Notes under the pieces: generated by a model
What the model saw: only the letters and a program-made list of their open reading frames with translations
What the model was told of the DNA's origin: nothing
Database searches by the model: none
Part shown: in pieces, positions 25,809-33,620 of the stretch
Position numbering within the stretch: position 1 is the first letter of the stretch
How the letters are laid out: every line of letters starts with the position of its first letter
Made by a program: the position numbers and the translations under genes
From: Cupriavidus necator A5-1
Lineage (GTDB): Bacteria; Pseudomonadota; Gammaproteobacteria; Burkholderiales; Burkholderiaceae
Direction: 5' to 3'
NCBI RefSeq assembly: GCF_000744095.1
Contig: NZ_JQLI01000001.1
Location: 3,224,001 to 3,288,000, forward strand
DNA: 64,000 nt

Positions 25809-26065
25809 GGGGCTATCTCCAATAGGATTATTGATAATCGATGGCCGAAGCTTAGCTGCCAATGCACGAACGGCGCAAGCCTGGCAGCGCGCAGCGAAAA
25901 TTAATCTGTATTTCAGATCAGTCGATAGAAAAATACGTCTTCATCAATCAAGAGCCGCCCCCTACACTTGGCCCCGATGACGAAGCCGGGGCGTCATCGG
26001 CCGGGCGGGCCTCAGCCGTCGGGCACTCCTCCAATTTCAAGATTTCCCGGTACAGGAGACCCCAC

Positions 26066-27097
26066 ATGCCTGGCATTTCCCTGGCCGGCCGCGGCATTCT
26101 TGCGCCGCGTCGCACCCCTCGCCGCTCCGTCCTGGTTGCTTCGCTCGCGGTTGCCGGCATGCTGCTCGCACCCACATTCGGCAGTGCCGCGGAAACCTAT
26201 CCCGGGAAGCCGATCCGGCTCGTCGTGCCCTATCCGCCGGGCGGCGCCACCGACGTGATCGGCCGCACGCTGGCGCAGCGCCTGTCCACCACGCTGGGCC
26301 AGCAGGTCGTGGTCGACAACCGCGCCGGCGCCGCCGGCAATATCGGCGCCGAACTGGTCGCCAAGTCGGCCCCCGACGGCTATACGCTGCTGATGGGCGC
26401 GCTGACCAGCCACGCCATCAACGCCGCGCTGTACAAGAGCCGCGTGCCTTATGACCTGGAAAAGAGCTTCGCGCCGGTGTCGATCGTGGGCACCGTGCCG
26501 CTGGTATTCGTGGTCAATCCTTCGGTGAGCGCCAACAACCTGCCGCAGCTGGTGTCGCTGGCCAAGTCGAAGCCGGGCGCGATCACCTTTGCATCGGCCG
26601 GCAACGGCTCGCCGCAGCACCTCGCCGGTGAAATGTTCAAGCGCATGGCCGGCGTGGAAATGCTGCACGTACCCTACAAGGGCAGCGGCCCCGCCATGAC
26701 CGACCTGATCGGCGGCCAGGTGCTGAGCATGGTCGAGACCGTTCCCGCCGCGCAGGCCTACGTCAAGAGCGGCAAGCTGCGCGCGCTGGCCGTGACCTCG
26801 TCCGAGCGCGTGAGCGCCCTGCCTGACGTGCCGACCGCCAATGAGGCGGGTCTGAAGGACTTTGAGGTGAGCTCGATGTTCGGCATCGTCGCGCCTGCCG
26901 GCACGCCCGCGCCGGTGATCGACCGGCTGAGCAACGATTTGAAGAAGATCCTTGCCGAGCCGGAGGTCCAGGCCACGCTGCTGAAGCAGGGGGCGATCGC
27001 CACGTGGACCACGCCTGCGCAGACGGGGGCGCGGATCAAGGCGGAGGTGGGCAAGTGGAATGCGGTGATCAGGGAGGCGGGGGTGAAGCCGGAGTGA
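26066..27097 (+). CDS. Bug-family tripartite tricarboxylate transporter substrate-binding protein
   Basis: A 343-residue periplasmic protein. A long Sec signal peptide (to about residue 43, FGSAAE) precedes the characteristic YPGKPIRLVVPYPPGGATDV, then VVVDNRAGAAGNIGAELVAK and YKGSGPAMTDLIGGQVLSM. Bug proteins bind carboxylic acids and are very numerous in Cupriavidus and Bordetella, often without attached membrane subunits, as here. ATG 26066 follows CAGGAGACCCCAC. Divergence from the dehydratase operon suggests its ligand is that enzyme's sugar-acid substrate; this is inference. Confidence 0.93.
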   Translation: MPGISLAGRGILAPRRTPRRSVLVASLAVAGMLLAPTFGSAAETYPGKPIRLVVPYPPGGATDVIGRTLAQRLSTTLGQQVVVDNRAGAAGNIGAELVAKSAPDGYTLLMGALTSHAINAALYKSRVPYDLEKSFAPVSIVGTVPLVFVVNPSVSANNLPQLVSLAKSKPGAITFASAGNGSPQHLAGEMFKRMAGVEMLHVPYKGSGPAMTDLIGGQVLSMVETVPAAQAYVKSGKLRALAVTSSERVSALPDVPTANEAGLKDFEVSSMFGIVAPAGTPAPVIDRLSNDLKKILAEPEVQATLLKQGAIATWTTPAQTGARIKAEVGKWNAVIREAGVKPE

Positions 27098-27133
27098 GCG
27101 GCGGAGCCTCGGCATTGCTCCCGACAAAGGACA

Positions 27134-27156
27134 ACAGGTCGCTCAGAGCGACCTGT
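27134..27156 (+). terminator. Hairpin downstream of the Bug receptor gene
   Basis: A perfect 10-bp stem ACAGGTCGCT / AGCGACCTGT with loop CAG, 36 bp past the stop. No T-tract follows. It is probably a terminator or mRNA 3'-end element. Confidence 0.5.
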
Positions 27157-27290
27157 GTCGGAAGGCAAGCCAGGAGAGGAAGACCCTCAACGCGCCGCAT
27201 GCTGGTCAGCGCAACCCGACCCGAAGGCGTAGGTTATGGACGGGGTTAACGGGCTGTCAATGCCGCTTCCGTTTGTCATGAGTATTTCGG

Positions 27291-27341
27291 CAAATACCTA
27301 TCTCATGCGCATTTCTGATTTAGCGATGTGATAGGTATTTG
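27291..27341. repeat. Perfect 12-bp inverted repeat with internal palindrome
   Basis: CAAATACCTATC (27291-27302) and GATAGGTATTTG (27330-27341) are exact reverse complements, 27 nt apart. The interval contains the 8-bp palindrome ATGCGCAT (27305-27312), and a further GTATTT (27282-27287) pairs with AAATAC (27292-27297). AT-rich against the GC-rich surroundings. Could be a paired operator or the ends of a lost element; no coding sequence lies inside. Confidence 0.65.
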
Positions 27342-27537
27342 TGCCCGATGCGCCGCCCTGTCATGCCCAGACTGGCGCATCGCTGTATCTGTCCCCCGCC
27401 CCACCGCACCCGTATACTCTGTGTCCGGGACGCGTCCCAACCGCGCCCACCCGCGCAAGCGCCCCGATGCGTCACCACGCAAATGGGACCGCGCCTCACC
27501 GATCTCACAACGAACAAACAAGCAACGGAGCAGCAGC

Positions 27538-28416
27538 ATGCGTGTCGCATTTCTCGGACTCGGCGTCATGGGTTTCCACATGGCCGGCCACCTCGCCGCC
27601 AAGGGGCACGAAGTCACGGTCTACAATCGCACCGCCGCCAAGGCGCAGGCCTGGGTCGAGAAGTTCGGCGGCAAGGCGGCCGCCACGCCCGCGCTCGCCG
27701 TGCGCGATGCGCAGGTGGTGTGCTCCTGCGTGGGCAACGACGACGACCTGCGTTCCGTGCTGACCGGGCATGACGGCGCCTTCTTCAGCGCGCCGAGCGG
27801 CTGCATCTTCGTCGACCACACCACCGCGAGCGCCAACGTGGCGCGCGAGCTCTACGCCGCCGCGGGCGAGCGCGGCCTGCACTTTATCGACGGCCCGGTT
27901 TCCGGCGGCGAAGTGGGCGCGGAAAAAGGCATCCTGACCATCATGTGCGGCGGCGATGCAGAGGTCTATGCGCGCGCAGAGCCGGTCATCGCCGCCTACG
28001 CGCGCGCGGTCACGCGCATCGGGGACTCGGGCGCGGGGCAACTGGCCAAGATGGTCAACCAGATCAGCATCGCCGGCCTGATCCAGGGCCTGTCCGAAGC
28101 CATTGCCTTTGGCGAGCGCGCCGGCCTCGACATGAAGCTGGTGCTGGACGTCATCAGCAAAGGCGCGGCCGGTTCGTGGCAGCTGGAAAACCGCGGCCCG
28201 ACGATGATCGACAACAAGTTCGATTTCGGCTTCGCGGTGGACTGGATGCGCAAGGACCTGGGCCTGTGCCTGGACGAGGCGCGCCGCAACGGCGCCGGCC
28301 TGCCGGTGACGGCGCTGGTGGACCAGTTCTATGCCGACCTGCAGCAGATGGGCTGTGGACGCGCCGACACCTCCTCGCTGATCAAGCGCCTGCGCCAGCA
28401 CGCGAAGTCCTCCTGA
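27538..28416 (+). CDS. 3-hydroxyisobutyrate dehydrogenase-family (beta-hydroxyacid) dehydrogenase
   Basis: A 292-residue NAD(P)-dependent enzyme: Rossmann motif VAFLGLGVMGFHMAGHLAAK, substrate motif FIDGPVSGGEVGAEKGILT, catalytic Lys in GQLAKMVNQISIAG and the C-terminal DFGFAVDWMRKDLGLCLDEA. The length and motif set are those of MmsB/GarR/GlxR relatives, which interconvert 3-hydroxy acids and semialdehydes. Start ATG 27538 after AACGGAG. It stands alone; the neighbouring sugar-acid genes might share a pathway (tartronate-semialdehyde type), but nothing proves it. Confidence 0.9.
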   Translation: MRVAFLGLGVMGFHMAGHLAAKGHEVTVYNRTAAKAQAWVEKFGGKAAATPALAVRDAQVVCSCVGNDDDLRSVLTGHDGAFFSAPSGCIFVDHTTASANVARELYAAAGERGLHFIDGPVSGGEVGAEKGILTIMCGGDAEVYARAEPVIAAYARAVTRIGDSGAGQLAKMVNQISIAGLIQGLSEAIAFGERAGLDMKLVLDVISKGAAGSWQLENRGPTMIDNKFDFGFAVDWMRKDLGLCLDEARRNGAGLPVTALVDQFYADLQQMGCGRADTSSLIKRLRQHAKSS

Positions 28417-28562
28417 CGTCGCTGCGGCGTCACCCGCCGTCGTCCGATTCCTACAGCGCAATCGGCGTGTCTCGGAAAGGCCGCTGCCGGGCGCGGGCCT
28501 AAGCTGGAGACATGGGGCCCGTCCAGCGGGGCCGGCCCGGCAACGATGCAGAAGAGACCATC

Positions 28563-28739
28563 ATGTGGAAACTCGCAGGCGCGCTTCTGATAGGCGCGAG
28601 CATGGCGCTGGCTGGCTGTACCGCGGCGGGCGCAGTGGCGGGCGGTGTGGCCGGACATGAACTTACCGACGGCAGCACTGCGGGCACGATTGGCGGCGCC
28701 GTGGTTGGCGGCGTGATCGGCCACGAACTGGGCAAGTAA
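28563..28739 (+). CDS. Small glycine-zipper lipoprotein (OsmB-like)
   Basis: A 58-residue protein with a lipobox signal (MWKLAGALLIGASMALAGC, Cys19) and a glycine-zipper body (GAVAGGVAGHELTDGS, GTIGGAVVGGVIGHELG). Such proteins sit in the outer membrane and are often stress-induced. The start at ATG 28563 is fixed by the signal sequence. A terminator follows at 28763. Confidence 0.8.
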   Translation: MWKLAGALLIGASMALAGCTAAGAVAGGVAGHELTDGSTAGTIGGAVVGGVIGHELGK

Positions 28740-28762
28740 GCTGATGCCCCGGCCCTGTACAA

Positions 28763-28785
28763 AAAGGCCGCTTTGCGCGGCCTTT
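28763..28785. terminator. Bidirectional terminator between convergent genes
   Basis: AAAGGCCGC-tttgc-GCGGCCTTT: a 9-bp perfect stem with A-rich left and T-rich right flanks, between the small lipoprotein (plus) and the DUF799 gene (minus). Confidence 0.8.
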
Positions 28786-28805
28786 CTGCATGGTGGCGTC
28801 GGCGT

Positions 28806-29474
28806 TCAGAACTCGGCCGAGTCAGCCTTGAACTTCGGATCGTACGGGCCTGCGGGCAGGCCTACGCCTACCAGGCCTACTGCCGACGCATTGGCCTGCT
28901 GTGCCAGCGGCACGTAATTGGGCTTTGCCTTTTCCACGGCGGCAGCGATTGCCGAAGCGATCAGGCCTGCGAGGCCGCCGCCCGCATTGTTATTGGGCGT
29001 GTAGGCCAGTTGCTGATGGCGAGTCCACAAGGTCTTGCCGTCTTTCACGCTCTTGAGCGTGTAGTCGAGCTCTACCGTCGTCGTGGTCTGCAAGACCAGG
29101 TACTTGGAATCCCAGCGGTCGATACGGACATACATCACGGCATCCGCGCCGAACATTTTGCCAAGCACGGCAGGGTCGTTGCTGTGCACCAGGTCCGCGT
29201 CGGACAGCCCTTCATCTTCCATCAGGCGCTTGGTCAAATGCACCGGGAAAACGTAGTAGCCGCGCTCTGCGATCGGTCGCGAGATGGTCGACAGGAAGTA
29301 GTCAGGCGCATCGACATCGACACTGCGGTTCACTACCGGCACCACCAGGATCGAACGCGGCTGTTCGGCACGGAAGGCAGTGTAGTCGGAACGCTTGGCC
29401 ATGGGCGCGCAGGCGGCAAGGCTGCCTGCCAGTGCCAGCAGGCCGAGCGTGCGGAACGATTGGATAAGGCGCAT
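28806..29474 (-). CDS. DUF799 / GNA1162-family lipoprotein
   Basis: A 222-residue lipoprotein (lipobox in LLALAGSLAAC, Cys22) of the GNA1162-type family. Conserved features: RSILVVPVVNRSVDVDAPDY, YYVFPVHLTKRLMEDEGL, MFGADAVMYVRIDRW and a Gly/Ala-rich C-terminal helix GGLAGLIASAIAAAVEKA. It is last in a four-gene operon with CsgG-like, PEGA-like and DUF4810 lipoproteins. The same CsgG / DUF4810 / DUF799 trio is conserved in many proteobacteria and probably builds an envelope complex of unknown purpose. Confidence 0.85.
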   Translation of the reverse strand: MRLIQSFRTLGLLALAGSLAACAPMAKRSDYTAFRAEQPRSILVVPVVNRSVDVDAPDYFLSTISRPIAERGYYVFPVHLTKRLMEDEGLSDADLVHSNDPAVLGKMFGADAVMYVRIDRWDSKYLVLQTTTTVELDYTLKSVKDGKTLWTRHQQLAYTPNNNAGGGLAGLIASAIAAAVEKAKPNYVPLAQQANASAVGLVGVGLPAGPYDPKFKADSAEF

Positions 29475-29483
29475 GGATTCCCC

Positions 29484-29924
29484 TTATTGCTTGGTAGTCT
29501 GGCCGGGGGCCTGCGCAGGAGCGACAGCCTGAGCGCTGGTCTGGGTGTTTTCCACCGCCTTGCCTTTGCCCTTGTCGGCAGCCGGTGCGCTGGCGATCTG
29601 GATCATGCGGTTCATCAGTGCGGCGGATTCCGGCCACGCGGCCTTTTCCTTGCCGAACCAGACCACGGCGTCCTTCGCCTTGCCTTGCTCGAGCAGCACG
29701 TTACCGTACTCGGCATAGAGCCCGGGCGGCACCTTGGCGCCACTGCTTTCGGCGCCCGAGATCGTCTTGCCGAGCTGTTCCGCGAATGCCTCGGAAGCGG
29801 CTGGCGTCTTGTAGTAGGTGTAGAGCGCCGGCTCGTATGAGCCCCAGGCGTACTTCTGCTGCGGCGCGCAGGCGCTCAGCAGCACGGCGGTCGCCAGCAC
29901 GCCGGTGATGTGGATCATTTTCAT
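29484..29924 (-). CDS. DUF4810-family lipoprotein
   Basis: A 146-residue lipoprotein: MKMIHITGVLATAVLLSAC (Cys19), then YAWGSYEPALYTYYKTP and a TPR-like helical pair (YAEYGNVLLEQGKAKDAVVW, ALMNRMIQI), ending in an Ala/Gln-rich tail. Its ATG at 29924 overlaps the end of the PEGA-like gene by 4 bp, and the DUF799 gene follows 9 bp later. The helical repeats suggest a scaffold in the predicted envelope complex. Confidence 0.85.
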   Translation of the reverse strand: MKMIHITGVLATAVLLSACAPQQKYAWGSYEPALYTYYKTPAASEAFAEQLGKTISGAESSGAKVPPGLYAEYGNVLLEQGKAKDAVVWFGKEKAAWPESAALMNRMIQIASAPAADKGKGKAVENTQTSAQAVAPAQAPGQTTKQ

Positions 29925-30238
29925 TGTTGTTGCTCCGCGGAAACTTCGATGCTGACGGACTCGCCGCCCGAGGCAAAGATGCTGCGCGTCAGCAGCGCGC
30001 GCCCGCCTTGCCGGACCTCGACCTCGTGCGGGCCCTCTTCGATCTTGAGCACCGACTGCACGCCATCGAAGGCGGACGCCTGGCCCACCTGGATGCCATC
30101 CACCATCAGCACGGACTGTGGCGGTGCGCCGACGACGCGCAGGGTCGGACGGCCCTGCCCGCTCTGTACGGTCGTATTCGGCAATGCGCAGCCGTACATG
30201 GCCAGCGCCGCAAGTGCGGCGCACAGAAGCTGTTTCAT
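29921..30238 (-). CDS. PEGA-like small lipoprotein
   Basis: A 105-residue lipoprotein (MKQLLCAALAALAMYGC, Cys17) with one beta-rich PEGA-like domain: SVLMVDGIQVGQASAFDGVQ, then LKIEEGPHEVEVRQGGRAL. PEGA domains are surface beta-sandwiches often found in envelope and cell-wall proteins. It sits between csgG-like (11-bp gap) and DUF4810 (4-bp overlap), an extra member compared with the usual trio. Confidence 0.75.
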   Translation of the reverse strand: MKQLLCAALAALAMYGCALPNTTVQSGQGRPTLRVVGAPPQSVLMVDGIQVGQASAFDGVQSVLKIEEGPHEVEVRQGGRALLTRSIFASGGESVSIEVSAEQQQ

Positions 30239-30249
30239 CTTGGGGTTCC

Positions 30250-31200
30250 CTATTGCGCGACGAAGAGGTTGGCGGTGCCCTTGGGCAGCGTGCCGGACAC
30301 GAGTTCCGTCACAGATCCCTCATTGGTTTCGCTGTCGCCGAACGACGACTGCACCCGCACCTTGGCCACGGGGCGCGCCGGCAGCGCAATCTGGAATCCG
30401 CTCTGCGCGCTCTTGACCTGTTCGCCTTCGGCATAGACGTACAGCATGTCGCCGGCACGGATGCCCTGGCGGCTGCCGCCGGAGATGTACACCGTGCGGC
30501 CTTCGGCCTTGAGGATGTCGGTTTTCCACTGGCGCTCTTCGAGCTTGCTCATCAGGCGGCCCAGCACATCCGAGATCGCGGCGGCAACGGCCTTGTCGTT
30601 GAGCGTGCCGTCGTAGTCGGCCTTGCTGCCGAATCCCGCCACCTCACCGGACTCAGTGGAAGCCTCGCCAGCACCGCTGGCGGAGAAAAAGGCATGGCCG
30701 GTCTTCACATCGACCAGGCGGATTTCCACCTTGGCGTGGGCGGTCTGCACCTTGGTCGAACTGAGGAAGCCCGCCTTGCCCGTGGTGGCGCGACCGAATT
30801 CCGTCACGGAGCCGATGATCAGCGTATCCACGCCCACCAGCTGGCTGTCCTTGGTCAGGCTCTGCTCTGCCTGGACCTTGCCCAGGTCGGGCCGTTCGAA
30901 CACCAGGAATCGTTTGGAGGCCACCAGCCGGCTGGACAGGATGTCGCTGGCCTGCTTGCCGAGCGGATCCAGGTTCTGGTCCGTGAAGAACGTGCGGCCA
31001 TAGCGCGTTTCATTGGAGAAGCGACCAATGGCAATCTTGCGCTTGAGCTGGTTCACCGGCGGCAGCGACACGGCCTCCTGTGCGGCGACCTGCTGCTGGC
31101 GCGGCGTGGGCGCCTCCACGACCTTGGGCGGCGCGGTGACGGTGGCACAAGCGCCCAGCCCCAGGCACATGCCTGCAGCCAACAACCTGTTGAAACCCAT
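30250..31200 (-). CDS. CsgG/HfaB-family lipoprotein
   Basis: A 316-residue CsgG-like protein. Lipobox MGFNRLLAAGMCLGLGAC (Cys18), the CsgG core KRKIAIGRFSNETRYGRTFF, LVASKRFLVFERPDLGKV, VDTLIIGSVTEFGRATTG and VEIRLVDVKTGHAFFSASG. It carries a C-terminal beta extension (about 225-316) beyond the usual CsgG length. CsgG forms an outer-membrane secretion channel for curli; here no curli subunit or CsgE/F gene is present. It is the first gene of the lipoprotein operon. Confidence 0.87.
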   Translation of the reverse strand: MGFNRLLAAGMCLGLGACATVTAPPKVVEAPTPRQQQVAAQEAVSLPPVNQLKRKIAIGRFSNETRYGRTFFTDQNLDPLGKQASDILSSRLVASKRFLVFERPDLGKVQAEQSLTKDSQLVGVDTLIIGSVTEFGRATTGKAGFLSSTKVQTAHAKVEIRLVDVKTGHAFFSASGAGEASTESGEVAGFGSKADYDGTLNDKAVAAAISDVLGRLMSKLEERQWKTDILKAEGRTVYISGGSRQGIRAGDMLYVYAEGEQVKSAQSGFQIALPARPVAKVRVQSSFGDSETNEGSVTELVSGTLPKGTANLFVAQ

Positions 31201-31393
31201 CGTTTCCCCCGATTACAAATAGTTACAAATTGCAAGTCGGGCGATTGTATGGAACATCACCACCCTGCGCAATAGGCTATGTCGGGGATATCGACACGTC
31301 CCACCAGTTCTTGAGCGGTAAATGCGGCCTTGTTGTAGCAGGTCAAATATCCGCGACGGTGCGGACTGGGCGGTGTGAAAGAGGAAGGAAGGG

Positions 31394-32248
31394 TCAGGCC
31401 ACGTCGTCGGACGAAGGGTTGCCCGCGGAACGCTGCAACCGTCGCCACACCAGCACCGGCAGCCGCAGCAGGAAGCCCGCCACCAGCCGCAGGTGCATCC
31501 CCGTCAGCAACAGGTTGTCGCGCAGGTAGCGGAAGTGCGAGACCCCACCCTCTCGCCGAGCGAAGTAGCGCACCGGGGCATCGAGGTTGATCGGCCAGAC
31601 GCCGCGCCAGCACAGCCGCACCGCGACCTCCGGATCGAAGTCGAAACGCCGCATCCACCGGCTCTCCTGCATCACCGCGCGCAGTGGCGCGATCGGATAG
31701 ACGCGAAAGCCGAACAGCGAATCGCCGATGCCGGCCCACAACGTTTCCAGGTCGGACCAGAAATTGGACATGCGCCGCCAGTAGACCCGCTCGCGCGGCG
31801 CGCTGGCGTCGAAGATGGGCCGGCCCAGCACCATCGCGCCGGGCTGGCGCTGCGACAGCGCCATGAACTCAGGGATCAGGTGCGCGGGATGCTGGCCATC
31901 GGAATCCATCACCAGCACGTGCGTAAAGCCTTCAGCGGCGGCGGCCTCGATGCCCTGCAGCACGGCGGCGCCCTTGCCCTGGTTGCTGGGCAGCACCAGC
32001 ACGCGCAGTCCCGGGTCGGTGGCGGCCTGCGCCTGCAGCCAGCGCTCGCTGCCGTCGGTGCTGCCGTCGACCACGACCCAGACCGGCGACCAGGCCTCGC
32101 GCGCGGCGCGCAGCGTGTCATGCAGGCGCGGGCCCGGGTTGTAGCTGGGGATCAGGACAAAGTGCGTGGCCGACGGCGCGGGGCCACCGTTGGGATGGGG
32201 CGTGCCGCCGGTCACCAGCGCCGGGCGGGGCGTGGCTTGCTGCGGCAT
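31394..32248 (-). CDS. Family 2 glycosyltransferase of the aryl-polyene-like cluster
   Basis: A 284-residue GT-A enzyme: VLIPSYNPGPRLHDTLRAA, nucleotide motif VVVDGSTDGSERW, the DxD-like VLVMDSDGQHP, and an acceptor-side segment with RRFDFDPEVAVRLCWRG. A hydrophobic C-terminal stretch (LLLTGMHLRLVAGFLLRLPV) suggests membrane association, as for ApeJ-type transferases in aryl-polyene clusters. It follows the ACP gene on the minus strand and probably adds a sugar or sugar-like head group to the lipid product. Confidence 0.82.
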   Translation of the reverse strand: MPQQATPRPALVTGGTPHPNGGPAPSATHFVLIPSYNPGPRLHDTLRAAREAWSPVWVVVDGSTDGSERWLQAQAATDPGLRVLVLPSNQGKGAAVLQGIEAAAAEGFTHVLVMDSDGQHPAHLIPEFMALSQRQPGAMVLGRPIFDASAPRERVYWRRMSNFWSDLETLWAGIGDSLFGFRVYPIAPLRAVMQESRWMRRFDFDPEVAVRLCWRGVWPINLDAPVRYFARREGGVSHFRYLRDNLLLTGMHLRLVAGFLLRLPVLVWRRLQRSAGNPSSDDVA

Positions 32249-32290
32249 GTTCGTGTGCTGGGGCTGGCCGGGTGGCGAGGAAGCGCCGCG

Positions 32291-32551
32291 CTAGCGCGTG
32301 CGGTTGGCCGCCAGGTAGGCGGCCAGGCTACCCAGCGAGGCAAAGATGGTCTTGTTGTCGGGATTGTCCGAACGCAACTCGACGCCGTACTTGCGCGAAA
32401 CCAGCAGCGCGATCTCGAGGATATCGATGGAATCCAGCCCGAAGCCCTCGCCATAGAGCGGCGTGTCGGCCTTGACGTCCTCCAGCCGCAGTTCGGCGAT
32501 GTCGAGTTCGTCGATGATCAGGCGGGCAAGTTCGGTTTCGAGTTCGGTCAT
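32291..32551 (-). CDS. Acyl carrier protein
   Basis: An 86-residue ACP with the phosphopantetheine site in GEGFGLDSIDILEIALLV (Ser41) and helix-rich flanks. It sits at the head of the minus-strand pair with the glycosyltransferase and diverges from the rest of the cluster (260-bp gap). It would carry the growing polyene chain for the ketosynthases at 40-42 kb. Only one ACP is seen, whereas many aryl-polyene clusters have two. Confidence 0.9.
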   Translation of the reverse strand: MTELETELARLIIDELDIAELRLEDVKADTPLYGEGFGLDSIDILEIALLVSRKYGVELRSDNPDNKTIFASLGSLAAYLAANRTR

Positions 32552-32811
32552 GTCGCAAAGGGGCTGCAGGATGGCCGCTGCGGCACGGGTCCGGGCAGAC
32601 TTCGACCCGGAACGCAGGGCAGGGCAACCGATGCTATCAAAGGGCCCAAGCCCGAGCCAGTTGAGAGAAGTTTAGTAACAACAAAGGCGGGGCTTTTGGG
32701 AATCATCGCACCGCCGGCGGGGTCTTTTAAGGTATAAAGCGTTCGCTTTCGCGCGCTGTGCCCGCCGTGGCAATGCCGCATCGCGCCGCACGCATTATAT
32801 AGAGGGCGCCC

Positions 32812-33588
32812 ATGAAGCGCCTTATGCAACACACAATAAACCCACAGATGCCTTCGAGCCAGCCCTTGGACCTCCCCACCCCGATCGCCGCACCGGCCTA
32901 CCCGGTCCGTCCGGATGCCGCGACTTCGCCGTTGCGACGCCATGGCTGGATTGCTGCGGTGCTGGGCTTCGTCGTCTATGAGTCGGCCCTGCATCGCGCC
33001 GCCCACCAGCCGGGTGCCGAGGTCGCCGCTCTGTTTCTCGGCATGGCGCCGTTCCTGGCGATCGGCTTCGTCGCGCTGCGGCGTACTGGCTGGCGCGCGC
33101 CGGCATGGCTGGCGCTGCTGGCGGCATGCGCGGCCTTGTGGATCTGGCGCGCGCCGCTGGCCGGGCATTTCGGCTGGACCTATTTCCTGCAGCATGCGGG
33201 CGTAAACGCGGCGCTGGGCGTGATGTTCGGACGGAGCCTGCGCGCCGGCAGCACGCCGCTGTGCATGCAGATCGCCACGGCGCTGCACGGGCCGCCGCTG
33301 TCGCCCTCGCACGCGCAGTACACACGGCGCGTGACCCAGGCCTGGACGCTGTTCTTCGCGGCGATGGTGGGTGTATCCACGCTGCTGTTCGTGCTGGCAC
33401 CGGTGGCGACCTGGTCCAGCTTCGCCAACCTGGGCACGCCGCTGCTGATTGCCGCGATGTTCGCGGGCGAAGCCGCGTGCCGCCGCATCGCCTTCCCCGG
33501 CATGCGCCACACCGGCCTGCTTGACGCCGTGCACGGCTACCGCGCGGTCATGGCTGCCCGGGCGGGCCGGTCCGGGTCGTCGCGCTGA
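32812..33588 (+). CDS. COG4648-like membrane protein of aryl-polyene clusters
   Basis: A 258-residue polytopic membrane protein with about five hydrophobic helices (GWIAAVLGFVVYESAL, APFLAIGFVAL, PAWLALLAACAALWIW, TLFFAAMVGVSTLLFVLAPV, LLIAAMFAGEAACRR). It also has a conserved cytoplasmic segment (HAQYTRRVTQAWT). Proteins of this type occur in nearly all aryl-polyene/xanthomonadin clusters; their function is unknown. First gene of the plus-strand operon; ATG 32812 after GAGGG, with 32824 as an alternative. Confidence 0.75.
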   Translation: MKRLMQHTINPQMPSSQPLDLPTPIAAPAYPVRPDAATSPLRRHGWIAAVLGFVVYESALHRAAHQPGAEVAALFLGMAPFLAIGFVALRRTGWRAPAWLALLAACAALWIWRAPLAGHFGWTYFLQHAGVNAALGVMFGRSLRAGSTPLCMQIATALHGPPLSPSHAQYTRRVTQAWTLFFAAMVGVSTLLFVLAPVATWSSFANLGTPLLIAAMFAGEAACRRIAFPGMRHTGLLDAVHGYRAVMAARAGRSGSSR

Positions 33589-33620
33589 CGCGCCGCCGCC
33601 CGCAGCACAGGCTCAGCCCC

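Larger units (their letters stand above)
27098..27537. other. 440-bp intergenic region with two prominent inverted repeats
   Basis: No gene was found. The region holds a hairpin 27134-27156 just past the Bug gene and a perfect 12-bp inverted repeat with a 27-nt gap (27291-27341), both listed separately. The last 190 bp lead into the ribosome-binding site of the dehydrogenase at 27538. Confidence 0.6.
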
